From: Verticillium longisporum
Lineage: Eukaryota; Ascomycota; Sordariomycetes; Glomerellales; Plectosphaerellaceae
Direction of reading: 5' to 3'
DNA: 64,000 bases
Assembly (NCBI GenBank): GCA_019188255.1
Contig: JAETXT010000001.1
Span: 3,844,001-3,908,000, forward strand
Shown piece after piece: positions 11,776-22,000 of this stretch. The notes below the pieces were generated by a model that ran no database searches, was not told where the DNA came from, and saw nothing but the letters and a program-made list of their open reading frames with translations. Within the stretch, counting starts at the first letter, position 1. Each line of letters starts with the position of its first letter. Both the position numbers and the translations under genes were made by a program.

Positions 11776-14748
11776 TCAAGCTACGGCCACCTCGTATGCC
11801 GCCGTGATCAATTTGATCTCGTCGACAAGTTTTCCCTCGAAGAAAATGTCACGCAGCCCGTCCTCGGTCCGGCACAACTTGTCCGCCCTGTACTGGAGCT
11901 TGACGAATAAATCTCCGTCGTCCCAGATCTGCTGTGACCCCTCGGTCAGGGTGGCCATCCAGTGGAGAAAGACAGCCAGAGCCGCGTGGTATTTGTCCGT
12001 ATCTGCAATAATAGAGTAGGAGCTTCCGGTGCGGAGAAATTGTTCCAGGATGTCAGAGTCCGACGGGATAAGGTATGTTCCGTCCAGGGCTGAAAGCGGA
12101 ACCGCATAACATCGATCAGTAACGGCTTCTGTGCCAGCGCCGGGTTCGTTGGACGTCTCGGTCTGCTTGTTCACCAAGTTTTGGAGTGCTGTGCTCGCTT
12201 CTCCTGGGCCAGCTTTCTTCTGTAATTGAACGTGCTGCTCGGCGAGATAATGCAGGAGCCGCATCCAGACGAAGCGCTCAACGTCCTCGGGCCCAACGTC
12301 CTCCATGAGGCCAGCGAGGCGGATGAGCACGAGGAACCCGTCAATCGGATACTCGAGTAAGGGGCTCTGGTGGATCGTGGACTGGAAACCTTGGAAAGTC
12401 ACGCGAAGAGCCTGCTGCAGTGGCATCGTGTCATTGACCACGCCTGAAAGCGGGCTGCCCACCGGCGTCAGGCCAGCCATGGTGGAGATGCCGGGAAGCT
12501 TCGAAAGCTCTCGACAGCACCATTCCAAGCTCGGCATGAGGGTCTGGCATTCGGACTGTATCGCGCCGTCGGCCAGGTCCTCAATGGTGGTGCAGAGGGT
12601 GGAGAGGAAGACGAGGAACACGATGCTGTCACGGAAGCGGTGACCGTATACTTCCCCCAGCCTGTCCTCCCACAATTGCCTGTTCTCACGCTTGTGGAGC
12701 GGAACCAGCGGTAGCGCAATCGTCACACGGTCGTCATTCGGAAGCTCTCCAGCCTGCAAAAGCAGGGAAGCGCACCCATCGCAACATGTTATAGGGAGAA
12801 TGACGTCTGTCTCGGGATAGTTGCCGAGTACGAGAGGATACATGTGACCAGAGCGCTGATTTGCCTTTGGCAGATGCAAAGTCCCTGGCTCATCGGAGCT
12901 GGTCTGCAGTAGTAGTGTCTGTATTGACCTGGGTTCTCTGCATATCGGGCACGTAGCATATGCGCCGGGTTGCCTGTCATATACAGTGCTTCGCTCGCCT
13001 TTGTACCCTTGGAGGAACAACAGGTCCTTGGTTCGTCTGCCCCGTTGACCGATATGCGCGCTGGGTGCAGCTTGTTGGTACGTGCCTGGACCCGTGTCCT
13101 GGTGATGATAATAATCTCGTGTGGGCCCAGGGCTCAAGGGGCTCATTCTTGCCTCGTTCCTGGCGGAGCTTCCACCAGAATAATGCGCTGTGTATGGCCG
13201 TCTTCCGCCTCCCACTGGGGACGACATAGGTGTGAGCATGGCTGGACTCGCTGGGGCCCGCGCATCGTTCATGGTCATAGTCGAGAGCACTTCGGCTAAA
13301 GTGTCGTTCAGTTTGCAGGAGAGTTCCCAATCAGCCTCAACCTGGCTTTCAAAGTGAGACCAGTTCTGGCGGTGTGCAACGCGAAGCCCTGACCTGAAGC
13401 TGTCGATGTACGTGATGGTGGATGCCTCGGACATCTTGGCCTCAATACCATCAGGTGTTTCATCACGAGACAGTAAACCCCACATATCTTCAGTCTCGTA
13501 TATCGGGGCTAGGCTTTTGACCTCTTCCAATAAAATTTTCATGCAATTCAACCCATTGGAACCAACATCCTCTCGCTTCATCAGGGCCGCTTCCGGAATC
13601 TTGTGGTGACGACGAGCACTCTCGATCCAAGACTTCACATCTTGATCTCTGCCGCGAGTTTTGGCCGCAAGGAGGATGACATCCAGTGCAGAATAGTCTG
13701 CCAACAGCTCAATGGTTTCTTCTTTGGACAAGGTGTCATTGTACAGGCTTGTCATATCGAGCGTCTTTCCCCCTGGGAGGACCACAGCATCTGCCGAAAG
13801 ACGTGTCGGTTGCGGGACCTGAACGCTGGAAAGGTCTTCGTAGGTGATTCTAATGAGATCTTGCCATCGTGTAGTCGGTCCAAAAGGGGTAAATCTTGCA
13901 TGCTCTGGGAGGAGAGTGGTGAAGGACCCCTTTGCTTGCAAGACGTAGAGATCACCGCTTCTGACATCGTGAAAGAGAAAAATGCAGTGAGGAGCCACAG
14001 CAAAGACCGAAAGACCAACAGACACATTGCAGTCATATGGAGACTGAACACGGTATCCATAAAGTATGATGACAGATGCTGTTCCGTGAATGCCTGTTTT
14101 GGAGATGGCGTTGGCAAATTTGTTGATGAGCGGCTTCTCAATGAAGCCATCGGTCATAAGAAACCAAAGACTGGCTTCCTGGAGCGCACGTCGGGCGACT
14201 GCATCCTCAAGAACGACAGAAGGATCGGTCCCAGCACCAGGGGTGAGAAACGGGGTTTGTTGCGGGTGTATGATGCCGAGGCATCGGCCATCCCAAGGGA
14301 TGACACGAGATTGTGTGTTCGACTCAGCGGGCTTCAGCCCGCCCATCAAGAGGCTGATGGATCGTTTTTCTTCATCCAGGATTCGCCCCCGTGTGCTCCC
14401 TGAGACGTCGACTGCGAAGACGAGGGGCAGGTCACGAACTTGCGTATCGTGCCCATCCCCTGCACCGGGTGATGGGCTGGGACAAGCCGGTGACGCAGCA
14501 TGCAGTGGTGGTGTTGGAAGTCGAGCCCATCCCGGGCGGATGGCTGGTGGTGGAGGCGCTCCGATCGGTGTAGCTTCACTCGATGGAGTAGGGGGCTCAA
14601 CAGCTGGCGACACGGGAAGAGAAGGCTGCTCGCCGAAAAGTGGTGATGGCAGACCAGGCGTTCTCGGAATAGTCTCATTGGCTTGACTGGGACTTATTGC
14701 AGGTACATGCCTACCGCGCAACCCTTTAGCAGTCAGCATTCTCTCCAT
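11776..14748 (-). CDS. von Willebrand factor A domain protein with a C-terminal-half cysteine cluster
   Basis: A single uninterrupted frame of 990 residues from the ATG at 14748. The frame stays open upstream to 15075, but that extension is poorly composed and lacks a better start. Residues 1-105 are Pro/Ser-rich and disordered. About 108-290 form a VWA domain: a hydrophobic strand leads into D114-V-S-G-S118, the DxSxS metal-ion-dependent adhesion site, and a later strand carries LWFLMTDGF with the MIDAS-type Asp. The middle (about 450-580) is disordered. Near 599-602 is CPIC and near 654-658 CCDGC, which together could bind zinc. The C-terminal 300 residues look helical and folded. VWA domains with an intact MIDAS usually bind protein partners through Mg2+. 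I do not recognise a characterised orthologue. The lack of a signal peptide suggests an intracellular protein. Confidence 0.75.
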   Translation of the reverse strand: MERMLTAKGLRGRHVPAISPSQANETIPRTPGLPSPLFGEQPSLPVSPAVEPPTPSSEATPIGAPPPPAIRPGWARLPTPPLHAASPACPSPSPGAGDGHDTQVRDLPLVFAVDVSGSTRGRILDEEKRSISLLMGGLKPAESNTQSRVIPWDGRCLGIIHPQQTPFLTPGAGTDPSVVLEDAVARRALQEASLWFLMTDGFIEKPLINKFANAISKTGIHGTASVIILYGYRVQSPYDCNVSVGLSVFAVAPHCIFLFHDVRSGDLYVLQAKGSFTTLLPEHARFTPFGPTTRWQDLIRITYEDLSSVQVPQPTRLSADAVVLPGGKTLDMTSLYNDTLSKEETIELLADYSALDVILLAAKTRGRDQDVKSWIESARRHHKIPEAALMKREDVGSNGLNCMKILLEEVKSLAPIYETEDMWGLLSRDETPDGIEAKMSEASTITYIDSFRSGLRVAHRQNWSHFESQVEADWELSCKLNDTLAEVLSTMTMNDARAPASPAMLTPMSSPVGGGRRPYTAHYSGGSSARNEARMSPLSPGPTRDYYHHQDTGPGTYQQAAPSAHIGQRGRRTKDLLFLQGYKGERSTVYDRQPGAYATCPICREPRSIQTLLLQTSSDEPGTLHLPKANQRSGHMYPLVLGNYPETDVILPITCCDGCASLLLQAGELPNDDRVTIALPLVPLHKRENRQLWEDRLGEVYGHRFRDSIVFLVFLSTLCTTIEDLADGAIQSECQTLMPSLEWCCRELSKLPGISTMAGLTPVGSPLSGVVNDTMPLQQALRVTFQGFQSTIHQSPLLEYPIDGFLVLIRLAGLMEDVGPEDVERFVWMRLLHYLAEQHVQLQKKAGPGEASTALQNLVNKQTETSNEPGAGTEAVTDRCYAVPLSALDGTYLIPSDSDILEQFLRTGSSYSIIADTDKYHAALAVFLHWMATLTEGSQQIWDDGDLFVKLQYRADKLCRTEDGLRDIFFEGKLVDEIKLITAAYEVAVA

Positions 14749-15246
14749 ATTCTTGGTCGAGCAACTCAGAATTCTCCAACGTACGATCGCGAAGCCCTCG
14801 CAAGCCAAAATTGGCCGCGATCTTGGGGGGCATAGGCCGGTCAGGAGTGGACGGCATCTTTTTGACTTGTGCGCACACTTTGGTCTGGTCTCCGCAAAAC
14901 GTGCTCCTGGTATTTTGAACTCGCGGGGTGGGGGGCTCAGGTTGGGAAGAAAGTTGTAAGGGAATACACGACTTAGACTTGCTTGGTTCCTTACGCAGCA
15001 GGGAGTGGGTTTGAAATATGTCTTGCCTCTCCGTCTGACGTCGGTGAACCAGCTCGAGGATGGCACAGCCACCAAAGAAGGCGTCGCGCAGGCTCACTAA
15101 GCCGCTGCGAGGCTCACTCGGGCAGCCAATATGACGTGTTCTCACCACACCACAGTGAGGGCGCCCGGCATGCCGCGCTGCAACCCGCAGTTCAGCCCTA
15201 GATGTCTCGAGCGAGATCCAAGGGAACTCTCGCCCGCATAACCAAG
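14749..15246. other. Spacer between two minus-strand genes (VWA gene promoter)
   Basis: About 500 bases upstream of the VWA protein start and downstream of the 15247-16014 gene. It should contain the VWA gene's promoter and leader. No TATA element or other site stands out. Confidence 0.4.
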
Positions 15247-16014
15247 TCATAGGACTCCTTGAGGTGAATAGTTTGGCTTCACAAGAGGCACAACTGGAGG
15301 GGCATCATAGCCTTGGCTGCCGCCATGTGGCGAGTGTGGTAGTCGAAAGATTGATGGGGAATTCGACTGAGGTGACTGAGTGCTGCCGCCCCCCACGACT
15401 GAATGTCTGCCGTGAGTGGAGTGGTGGAGGCCTGGACGCTGTGGTTCGCGGACAGGCTCATCAGCTGCCTCGTCGATAGTATGCTGCGGCAGCGGCAGCG
15501 TGGAATCGACGGCATCCTCGAGCCAATGCGCGTTGTGTTGGCTTGCATAGCGCTTCTTCTTTGCTTTGCCCGGGGTGACGGCACTTTCGCGTGATGACGA
15601 AACGTCTTGCGACTGGCCCAGGGCATTGTCAACCGCCATGACAGTCGACGGGCCTGGACGTTCGATGGACTGAGAAGAATCGGACGAGTGGAGGCCTCCA
15701 GGCTGGTACGACCGGAGACCAATTGGGGCATCGAGATGTTCAACATCCGAATTGGCCAGAGCAACTTGCTCATCCTCGGCCACAAGGCTCTGGCGCTCAT
15801 TCGATTCGTAGGGGTGCTGAGCCAGGTCGTAGCTGCTCAAGGAGGAAGGCTGCGGGGTATCTGCTGTGCTGGGGCCAGATGACACCGCATCTTCAGCCGC
15901 TGTGATCCAGGAAGCGTTTAGGGATGATCCATTCGGACGAGCCCTGCGCTTCCGCTGGCCTGAGGATTTGCCACTGCCCGTGCCGGTGCCAGTGCCGGTG
16001 TCGATGCCAGCCAT
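15247..16014 (-). CDS. Small disordered protein with duplicated basic/N-A-x-W motif
   Basis: An intronless frame of 255 residues from the ATG at 16014 (context CGCAAATGGC) to a stop at 15247. The frame is open further upstream but without a good start. It opens with a Gly-Thr run and is Ser/Gln/His/Pro-rich throughout, with no signal peptide or membrane segment, so it is predicted to be disordered. One short module occurs twice: residues 21-44 (a cluster RKRRAR, then NASWITAAEDAV) and residues 150-170 (KAKKKR, then NAHWLEDAVD). Each couples a nuclear-localisation-like basic cluster to an amphipathic segment with a fixed Trp. This suggests two copies of a linear binding motif. The protein is not recognised. 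It lies head-to-tail with the VWA gene on the same strand. Confidence 0.6.
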   Translation of the reverse strand: MAGIDTGTGTGTGSGKSSGQRKRRARPNGSSLNASWITAAEDAVSSGPSTADTPQPSSLSSYDLAQHPYESNERQSLVAEDEQVALANSDVEHLDAPIGLRSYQPGGLHSSDSSQSIERPGPSTVMAVDNALGQSQDVSSSRESAVTPGKAKKKRYASQHNAHWLEDAVDSTLPLPQHTIDEAADEPVREPQRPGLHHSTHGRHSVVGGGSTQSPQSNSPSIFRLPHSPHGGSQGYDAPPVVPLVKPNYSPQGVL

Positions 16015-16251
16015 TTGCGGTGAAAGACAGACGGGATGTTGATGGCGGATGTCAGGCTTTGTTGGAGTGGGACCGATAGTAGCCAGACTAGCTGAAGAAT
16101 AGGGGAGTAGATAGAAAGTCAGTCGGAATCGAAATCGGATGCTAAGATGAATGAGGAGGGGTCGGGCCGCTCCTTGGGCGACTGGACAGCATGCAGCTCT
16201 GCATCTGGCTGAGCTGAGGATCCGACCACAGCCGCACCACAGCCACAAGAT

Positions 16252-16292
16252 CGCCTCGAGCCTGCCTTGAGCCTGCCTCGAGCCTGCCTCAA
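16252..16292. repeat. Short 12-bp tandem repeat
   Basis: The phrase CGAGCCTGCCTT is repeated about three and a half times with slight variation, about 240 bases upstream of the ATG at 16014. It is too short to be a minisatellite of note. Confidence 0.6.
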
Positions 16293-16531
16293 CCAGATGG
16301 CGAGGCGGCTGGGCCACCGACCAAGACAAGGCGGACTTGAGCAGGTCCCAGGGGGCTACTTGCCTTGGACATTCAGAAGGGAGTGACAGGCTTCCACAAA
16401 TACCGTGACTGCCAGCCTACCGGACAGCCTTGTAACGTGCCCTTTGCCTCCTTGCTTTGCTTTGCTTGCTGTGAATCTGGTTTAGCTTCGTCTCGCTGTC
16501 CAACGTCGTGACTGCTCGAGTGCTCACGGCG

Positions 16532-18510
16532 ATGACGCAGTCATTCAAAGACACCTACGCTCCAGAATTGTAAGCCCTCTCCAGTCACCGCCCGTCCTTT
16601 GATTCCCGAGTTCTGCTCCTAACCTGATCTCTAAGAGAGGACATCAAGACGATCGCAAGATCCCTCGAGGCCTTCCGCGAATCTCACCTGTCAGAGACCA
16701 CAGACATTGCTCATGTCCTCTGTCAGCCAGGAAACCCAAGAGAAGAAAAGACACTGGCCAGTTCGACTGACATCGCAACCCTCGTAAGTCATGAGCCATC
16801 GTGGCGACATTTCCACATAGACTGCAGGGACTTGCTATGCCAAACGTTAAGCTTATACTAGTCCCAGCCTTCAATCAGTTCTGCATGCCACCAGCTATTG
16901 TCCGCCCTTCCCATATCCCCGAATGAGAAGAACAAAATAAGGTGAACACGATCTTAACCAGTTTGCCCTAGCTTCATATACAAATACCTCATCCAGCGGC
17001 CCCTCGAGCCCGTCCCTGATGATGCCAACAAGCTTCAGATCTCCGCCAGTTCCCTCGAAAGCCTTACCAAGCACCTGACGCCGCCTGCGGCGGCCATCTT
17101 CGCCCTCACCCGCTACTACCTGCCCAACGGACGAGGCAGCCGCCAGATCAAGATCGGCGACAAGACATGCCACGACACGTGGTATTTTCTCCCAGTCCGG
17201 GTTCAGGTCGAGGCAGTCGGCACCAACCCTACGGCGGACCCGCCCGCCACAATTGACGACGATGACGCCAGCCAGATGAACCCCTTTTATAAGCTCCATC
17301 TTCCGGACGTGCAGAGAGATATCCACCGGTCGTGCGTGGGCATCTTCTCGCGCGTCGACCCGGACTCGCGGCGCTTCACATTTGTGGCCTTTGACTTTAT
17401 GCACGGCCGCTGGCCCAAGGTCGCCCTCGAGCCAAAGGAGCGCATCGGTGACGTTCTCAAGCGCCACGCCCAGAGTTCCGACGCCAGCTTTGGCCGCGAG
17501 CACTGCGTGCACCTCGTCTACCTGACGAGCGCCACCCGCTGGTGGACCAATTCTCTGTCGAGCGTCAACGAGCAGCTCATTGCATACGAGCGGCGCTTGC
17601 AAGCCGAGCTCGACAGGGCCGGCACCACGCCCGAGTCGGTCCTGACGGAGCTCAACAGGGCGCTGCACTCGATCGCCGCGCATCTCCAGCGGTACCTGTC
17701 CGAGCTCAAGTCCCTGCGGGGCATCGCGGCTGACCTGTCGGCCGGTTACGACTCTGTCCACAAGAACGACGCCGAGCATGGCAATGAGGAGGCATCGGAA
17801 CAGGCGGCCCGCGGCTTTGCCCAGGTTCTTTCGCAGGTCGATGCGGCCCACGAGCTGGCCGTGGAGCTCGAGAAGAAGACGCAGAACATCCTGGCCCTGG
17901 TACGTCGCTCCTGCCGCCGCCTCTGTCATTCATCCGAGCACTGCTGATCCCTCTCGGCAAAGCTGTTCAACAGGATCCAGATCAGCAGCGACCGCCTGCT
18001 GGTAGCCAACGGGGAAGCAATGCAGGGCATTCTGAGAGCCATGCAGGAAGACGCCAGCCTTGCCCAGCGGATGGCGAGGGAATCGCACAGGCTCGCGAAA
18101 GAGATGAAGAAGGACAGCATTGCCATGAAGACGGTAAGATTTCGCCCTCGCATGTGAATAGATGCCGGCAGTTGTTGATGTATGTTTTTGCAGATCGCCA
18201 TCGTCACCATGTTTTTCTTACCAGGCGCGACATTTGCGGTACGAACATCCAGTGACCAGGGGTTCTCACCATTTCTCATGCTAACATTCGGCAGACTCTG
18301 CTCTCCATGCCATTCTTCAGCGACAACGAGTGGATGGGCCACGCGTCCCGGTTCTGGATTTGGGTCGTGTTCTCTGTGCCTTCGACTGCTGCTTGCTTCA
18401 TCTTCTACAGCATCTGGCGGAAACGGGCTCAAAAGTTGGTCAGGGAGGCGGAGGATGGTTTACCGCTGCAAGGCTTGCCAAATATTCGGCAAAACGGACA
18501 CGTACGATAG
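16532..18510 (+). CDS. CorA-like Mg2+ transporter-family membrane protein
   Basis: Seven exons are supported by frame continuity: 16532-16569, 16636-16783, 16868-16941, 16972-17899, 17963-18133, 18194-18238 and 18295-18510. They sum to 539 codons plus stop, and every intron is GT-AG. The long N-terminal part is soluble and helical with a coiled-coil stretch (about 310-450). Two membrane segments follow near the C-terminus: about 454-476 (TMFFLPGATFA then TLLSMPFF) and about 488-509 (FWIWVVFSVPSTAACFIF), with a short basic tail. This is the layout of the fungal CorA-like group. The usual GMN motif after the first membrane helix is absent, so ion transport cannot be assumed. Such proteins are common in fungal genomes, and I know of no established function for this branch. 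The ATG at 16532 gives a frame that runs straight into the conserved part through two splice junctions. Confidence 0.75.
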
Positions 18511-19073
18511 CACACGTGCATCTGTGGGTATCCGGGAGGAAGATTGGTTCCTCTGAGTGAGGGCAGTCTTGTTGGTCTTCATGTTTTCGGGGGTTGGGCC
18601 GGGTTTCGGAAATGCAGCAAAGTGCACAAAGGGCATCATCGGGTGTGCAAGGCAGAAACTAGCTTCCCATGCATGAATATATTGTCTGCTGACGCAGTGG
18701 CAGCCCTCTTGTCATCAAGCACTGTTCCAGGAATGCCACGCAGCCTCCCCTAGAATGCCAGTCCAGGTTGTACATCTATATCGAGCCTGCCATCCGAGAC
18801 AGCCCTACATGCATGCACAGTCTCTAACATAGGGGGACTCCAGTACAGATAGATTACCGAGAGCTTGGACCAGATGCAGAACATGAAATCAAAGTGGGTA
18901 TATGCCAGGTTTGGGTAACGTAGAAAAATAGGGGGATATCTTTCGCCATGTGGTAGGTGCAGAAGAAATTCAAAATTCAAGAAAAGACAAAAACGCTTGC
19001 TCGCTCATACACAAGAATTCCACAGAAACAAATCAAGACACGAGCCAGTTATTGTCGCATGGACAGGCCAGGC
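18511..19073. other. Convergent 3' region
   Basis: This stretch separates the stop codons of the CorA-like gene (+) and the giant repeat protein (-). It is relatively AT-rich towards 18960-19050 and likely holds both 3' ends. No gene is seen. Confidence 0.5.
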
Positions 19074-22000
19074 TCAACCCGTGATCTTCCTCCACCAGCT
19101 GCTTCGAGGCGGGGCCGGCTCGGAGGCTGCGCTCGCGCCGCCGCCCCCGTAGAGAGACCGCCGCCGCCCATCGCTGCCTTCCGAGCCGCCCGCCCCCATC
19201 GGCGCCGCGCCGTTGCGCCGCTCCCGCTCCTCCCGACGAGCGCGGCGGCGACGATCGTCGCCCTCGTCCGCCGTGGCATCATCAGTCTTGGCTCGTCGAC
19301 GACGCTCACGCCTCTCGCGCCTGGCTTCGTCTTCGGTTTCCGGCGGCGGGGGCGCATCTGAGTGCTCCTTGACCCAGGAAGATGTACCGGAATGGGGCCA
19401 CGCTGGCTTGGCCTCGCCCTTGCGACGGGATCTTTGCTTTGGGTAGACACCTTCGGTATCTGACGGATGCGTGGAGCGGTGTCGGCTGCTCCGATGTTGG
19501 CCGTTGTCTTCCTCAGCCGCGCGAGCAGCACGTCTTGCCTCACGTCGCCGCAATCTTGCCTCCTCGTCTTCAGACACCTCGACTGGCCGGGCGCGACGTC
19601 GCTCATCGCGCGCAGCACGTCTTGCCTCAGCTTCCGTGGCCTCTCCAGCGGCAGCAGCGGCTGCAGCCTCACGATCCTTGCGACGGCGTCTGCGCTCAGC
19701 ACGTCTGGCATCGGCATCAGCATCGGGGCCGGCATCAGCGCCGACGTCAGCACTGGCACGCTTCTCTTCCTCCTCGCGCTGGCGAGCTGCACGTCGTTCA
19801 GCGCGTTTCGCTTCCTTCTCTTCGTGACGCCGTGCCTCTGCTTCCTCCTCACGTTTGCGGTGTCGCTCGCGGCGCGCCTTGTCCTTGGCTTGCCGCGCCT
19901 CCTCAGCGGCCCGCTCCGCAGTCTCTCTTTCGGCGCGCTCGGCGCGCTTGGCCTTACGAGCTGCGCGACGGGCTTCGCGATCGTCGTCGTCCACGGGCGC
20001 TTCCCTGCTTCAGGGTCGCCAGCAGTGCTCCGCTGGCGACGTTCACGTCTTGCCTCGTCGTCCGTCGTTGCGTACGTGTTCCGCCGTTGCAGCGGGTCAG
20101 GGCGCTCAGCCTTTGGTGTCATGAAACCACTAAACATGGCGCCGAACCCCTTCTTCGCCGTCGAGTTGCTGCGTGACAATGGCGGGGGCTCCGCTGGACC
20201 GTCGCCATCCACCATGACAATGTCCTCGTCCTTGGGAACCTTGGTCCGCCGGCGCCGTTGCTCCTTGGTGGGGCTGATATCTTCGCCATTGGCGCCCACC
20301 ATGACAATATCTTCGTCCTCTGGAGCGCGCCTGCGACGTTTGCTCGCGGACTTGTCAACGCCAAAGATCTTGGCGGCTTTGGATGCCATCGGAGGAGGCG
20401 CTTCCTCCGGCGGAGGGGAGGCGAGGCCGCCGACTTCGTAAGAATGGCGTCGCGAAGGCCGTGCACTGGCACCGAGCCTCTTGTCTCGGGTCGACGTGGA
20501 TCGCGAGACAGGTGGGGTGCTGAACATGGACATGAGCTTGGGCCGACCTGGGGCCTCCCTCGCTCTGTCTACACGTTCGGCCTTGTCCGATGCCGATCCC
20601 TTGGAGGAGCCCTTTTCTTCTTTTTCGGTAGGCGACCTTCTCGACTTGCGCTCGGACGTGGTTCTTGACGGCCTCTTCTCCTTCTCCCTTTCCTTGTCGC
20701 GTGTAGCTGGCGTAGCGGCGTTCCACATGCCCCAGGAGGCAGAGCCCTCGCAGTTGATCTTGGTGCGCTCCTTCTTGAGGGGCTTCGCATCTTCGGGCGG
20801 CGGCGTTAAAGGTTGAGGCGCGTCGGGAACCGCGGGTGGAGGGGGAGGCGGAGGTGGTGCTTCGGGCGGGACATCCTCCTTTGACCTCTTCTTACTCTTC
20901 TTGCTGCTCTTTTTGCCCGGAGACATGTCGATAATGCCTACAATCTCGTCGTCATCTTCGGGGAATGACCCGGGAAGCTCAGATTTGTGCTTTCTGGGAT
21001 GACTGGCTTCTTCAACGGGCTCGACGAGCGATCTGTCCTTGTCCCGCTTGGAACGCGTCTTCTCCTCCCTGGTCGGCTCTGGAGGTGGCGGGGGCGCGAG
21101 TGGGGCTTCTTCGACTTCTGGTTCTTCGACGGGCGCTTCAAAGGCTTTGAGTCGGTCGGCGAGTTTGCTAGCCTTGCGAGCGGAAGACGATTTCATGACA
21201 TTGTCGGCGGTCGAAGATGAGAAGGTGTCCTTCCAGTCGCTGGAGGCAGCTTCTAAAGGAAGGATGAGTCAGCAGTGTAATCTCGGGTACGGCCAGAGGC
21301 GTGATGCAGCTCATCTCGGTGAGAATCTGGGGTGAGTGGAGATTATCGGGGTGCGTGCCACCAGCCCAGCGGCCAAAAGCACACCGTCATGCAATGAACA
21401 GCGCCCCCTGCCTTTTTGGGCCACATACCTTTTTTGGAAGGCTTCTTTGCGCCCCAGAAGCTGAAGGCGTCGCTCGACGGCTTCGCCTCCTCGGCCTCAG
21501 GAGCAAGGAGTTCCTCGATCTGCTCGGGACTGAGCTCATTCATAGCGTCGTCCGGGCCGGCCCAACCTCCATCGGGCGCCGGTTGGGGCACCGGTTCGGG
21601 CGCTGGCTCTGGCTCGGGCTCAGGCTCCTTCGCCTTGGACTTGGACTTGGACTTGGACTCCTTCTCAGCCTTGGCGCTCTTCTTCGATTTTTTCTTGGAA
21701 GATTCAGCTGCTGCTGCGGCTGCTGCGGCTTCTGCCGCCGCCGCCGCTTCTGCCGCCGCCGCCTCCTCTGCCGCCGCCGCCTCTGCCGCAGCAGCCTCCG
21801 CTGCTGCAGCTTCAGCCGCTTCCGCCTCCTGACGCTCCCGCTCAGCCTGCTCCTCCGCTTCGCGGGCAAGTCGCTCCTCTTCTTCCTTGGCCGCTTGCGC
21901 CGCGGCTTCTTCAGCCTCCAGCGCTGCCCGCGTCGTCGCCAGCATTCTCCTCCGCGGCAGCTTTCGCTTCGGCGCGCTCGTTGGCGGCTTTGGTCAGGCG

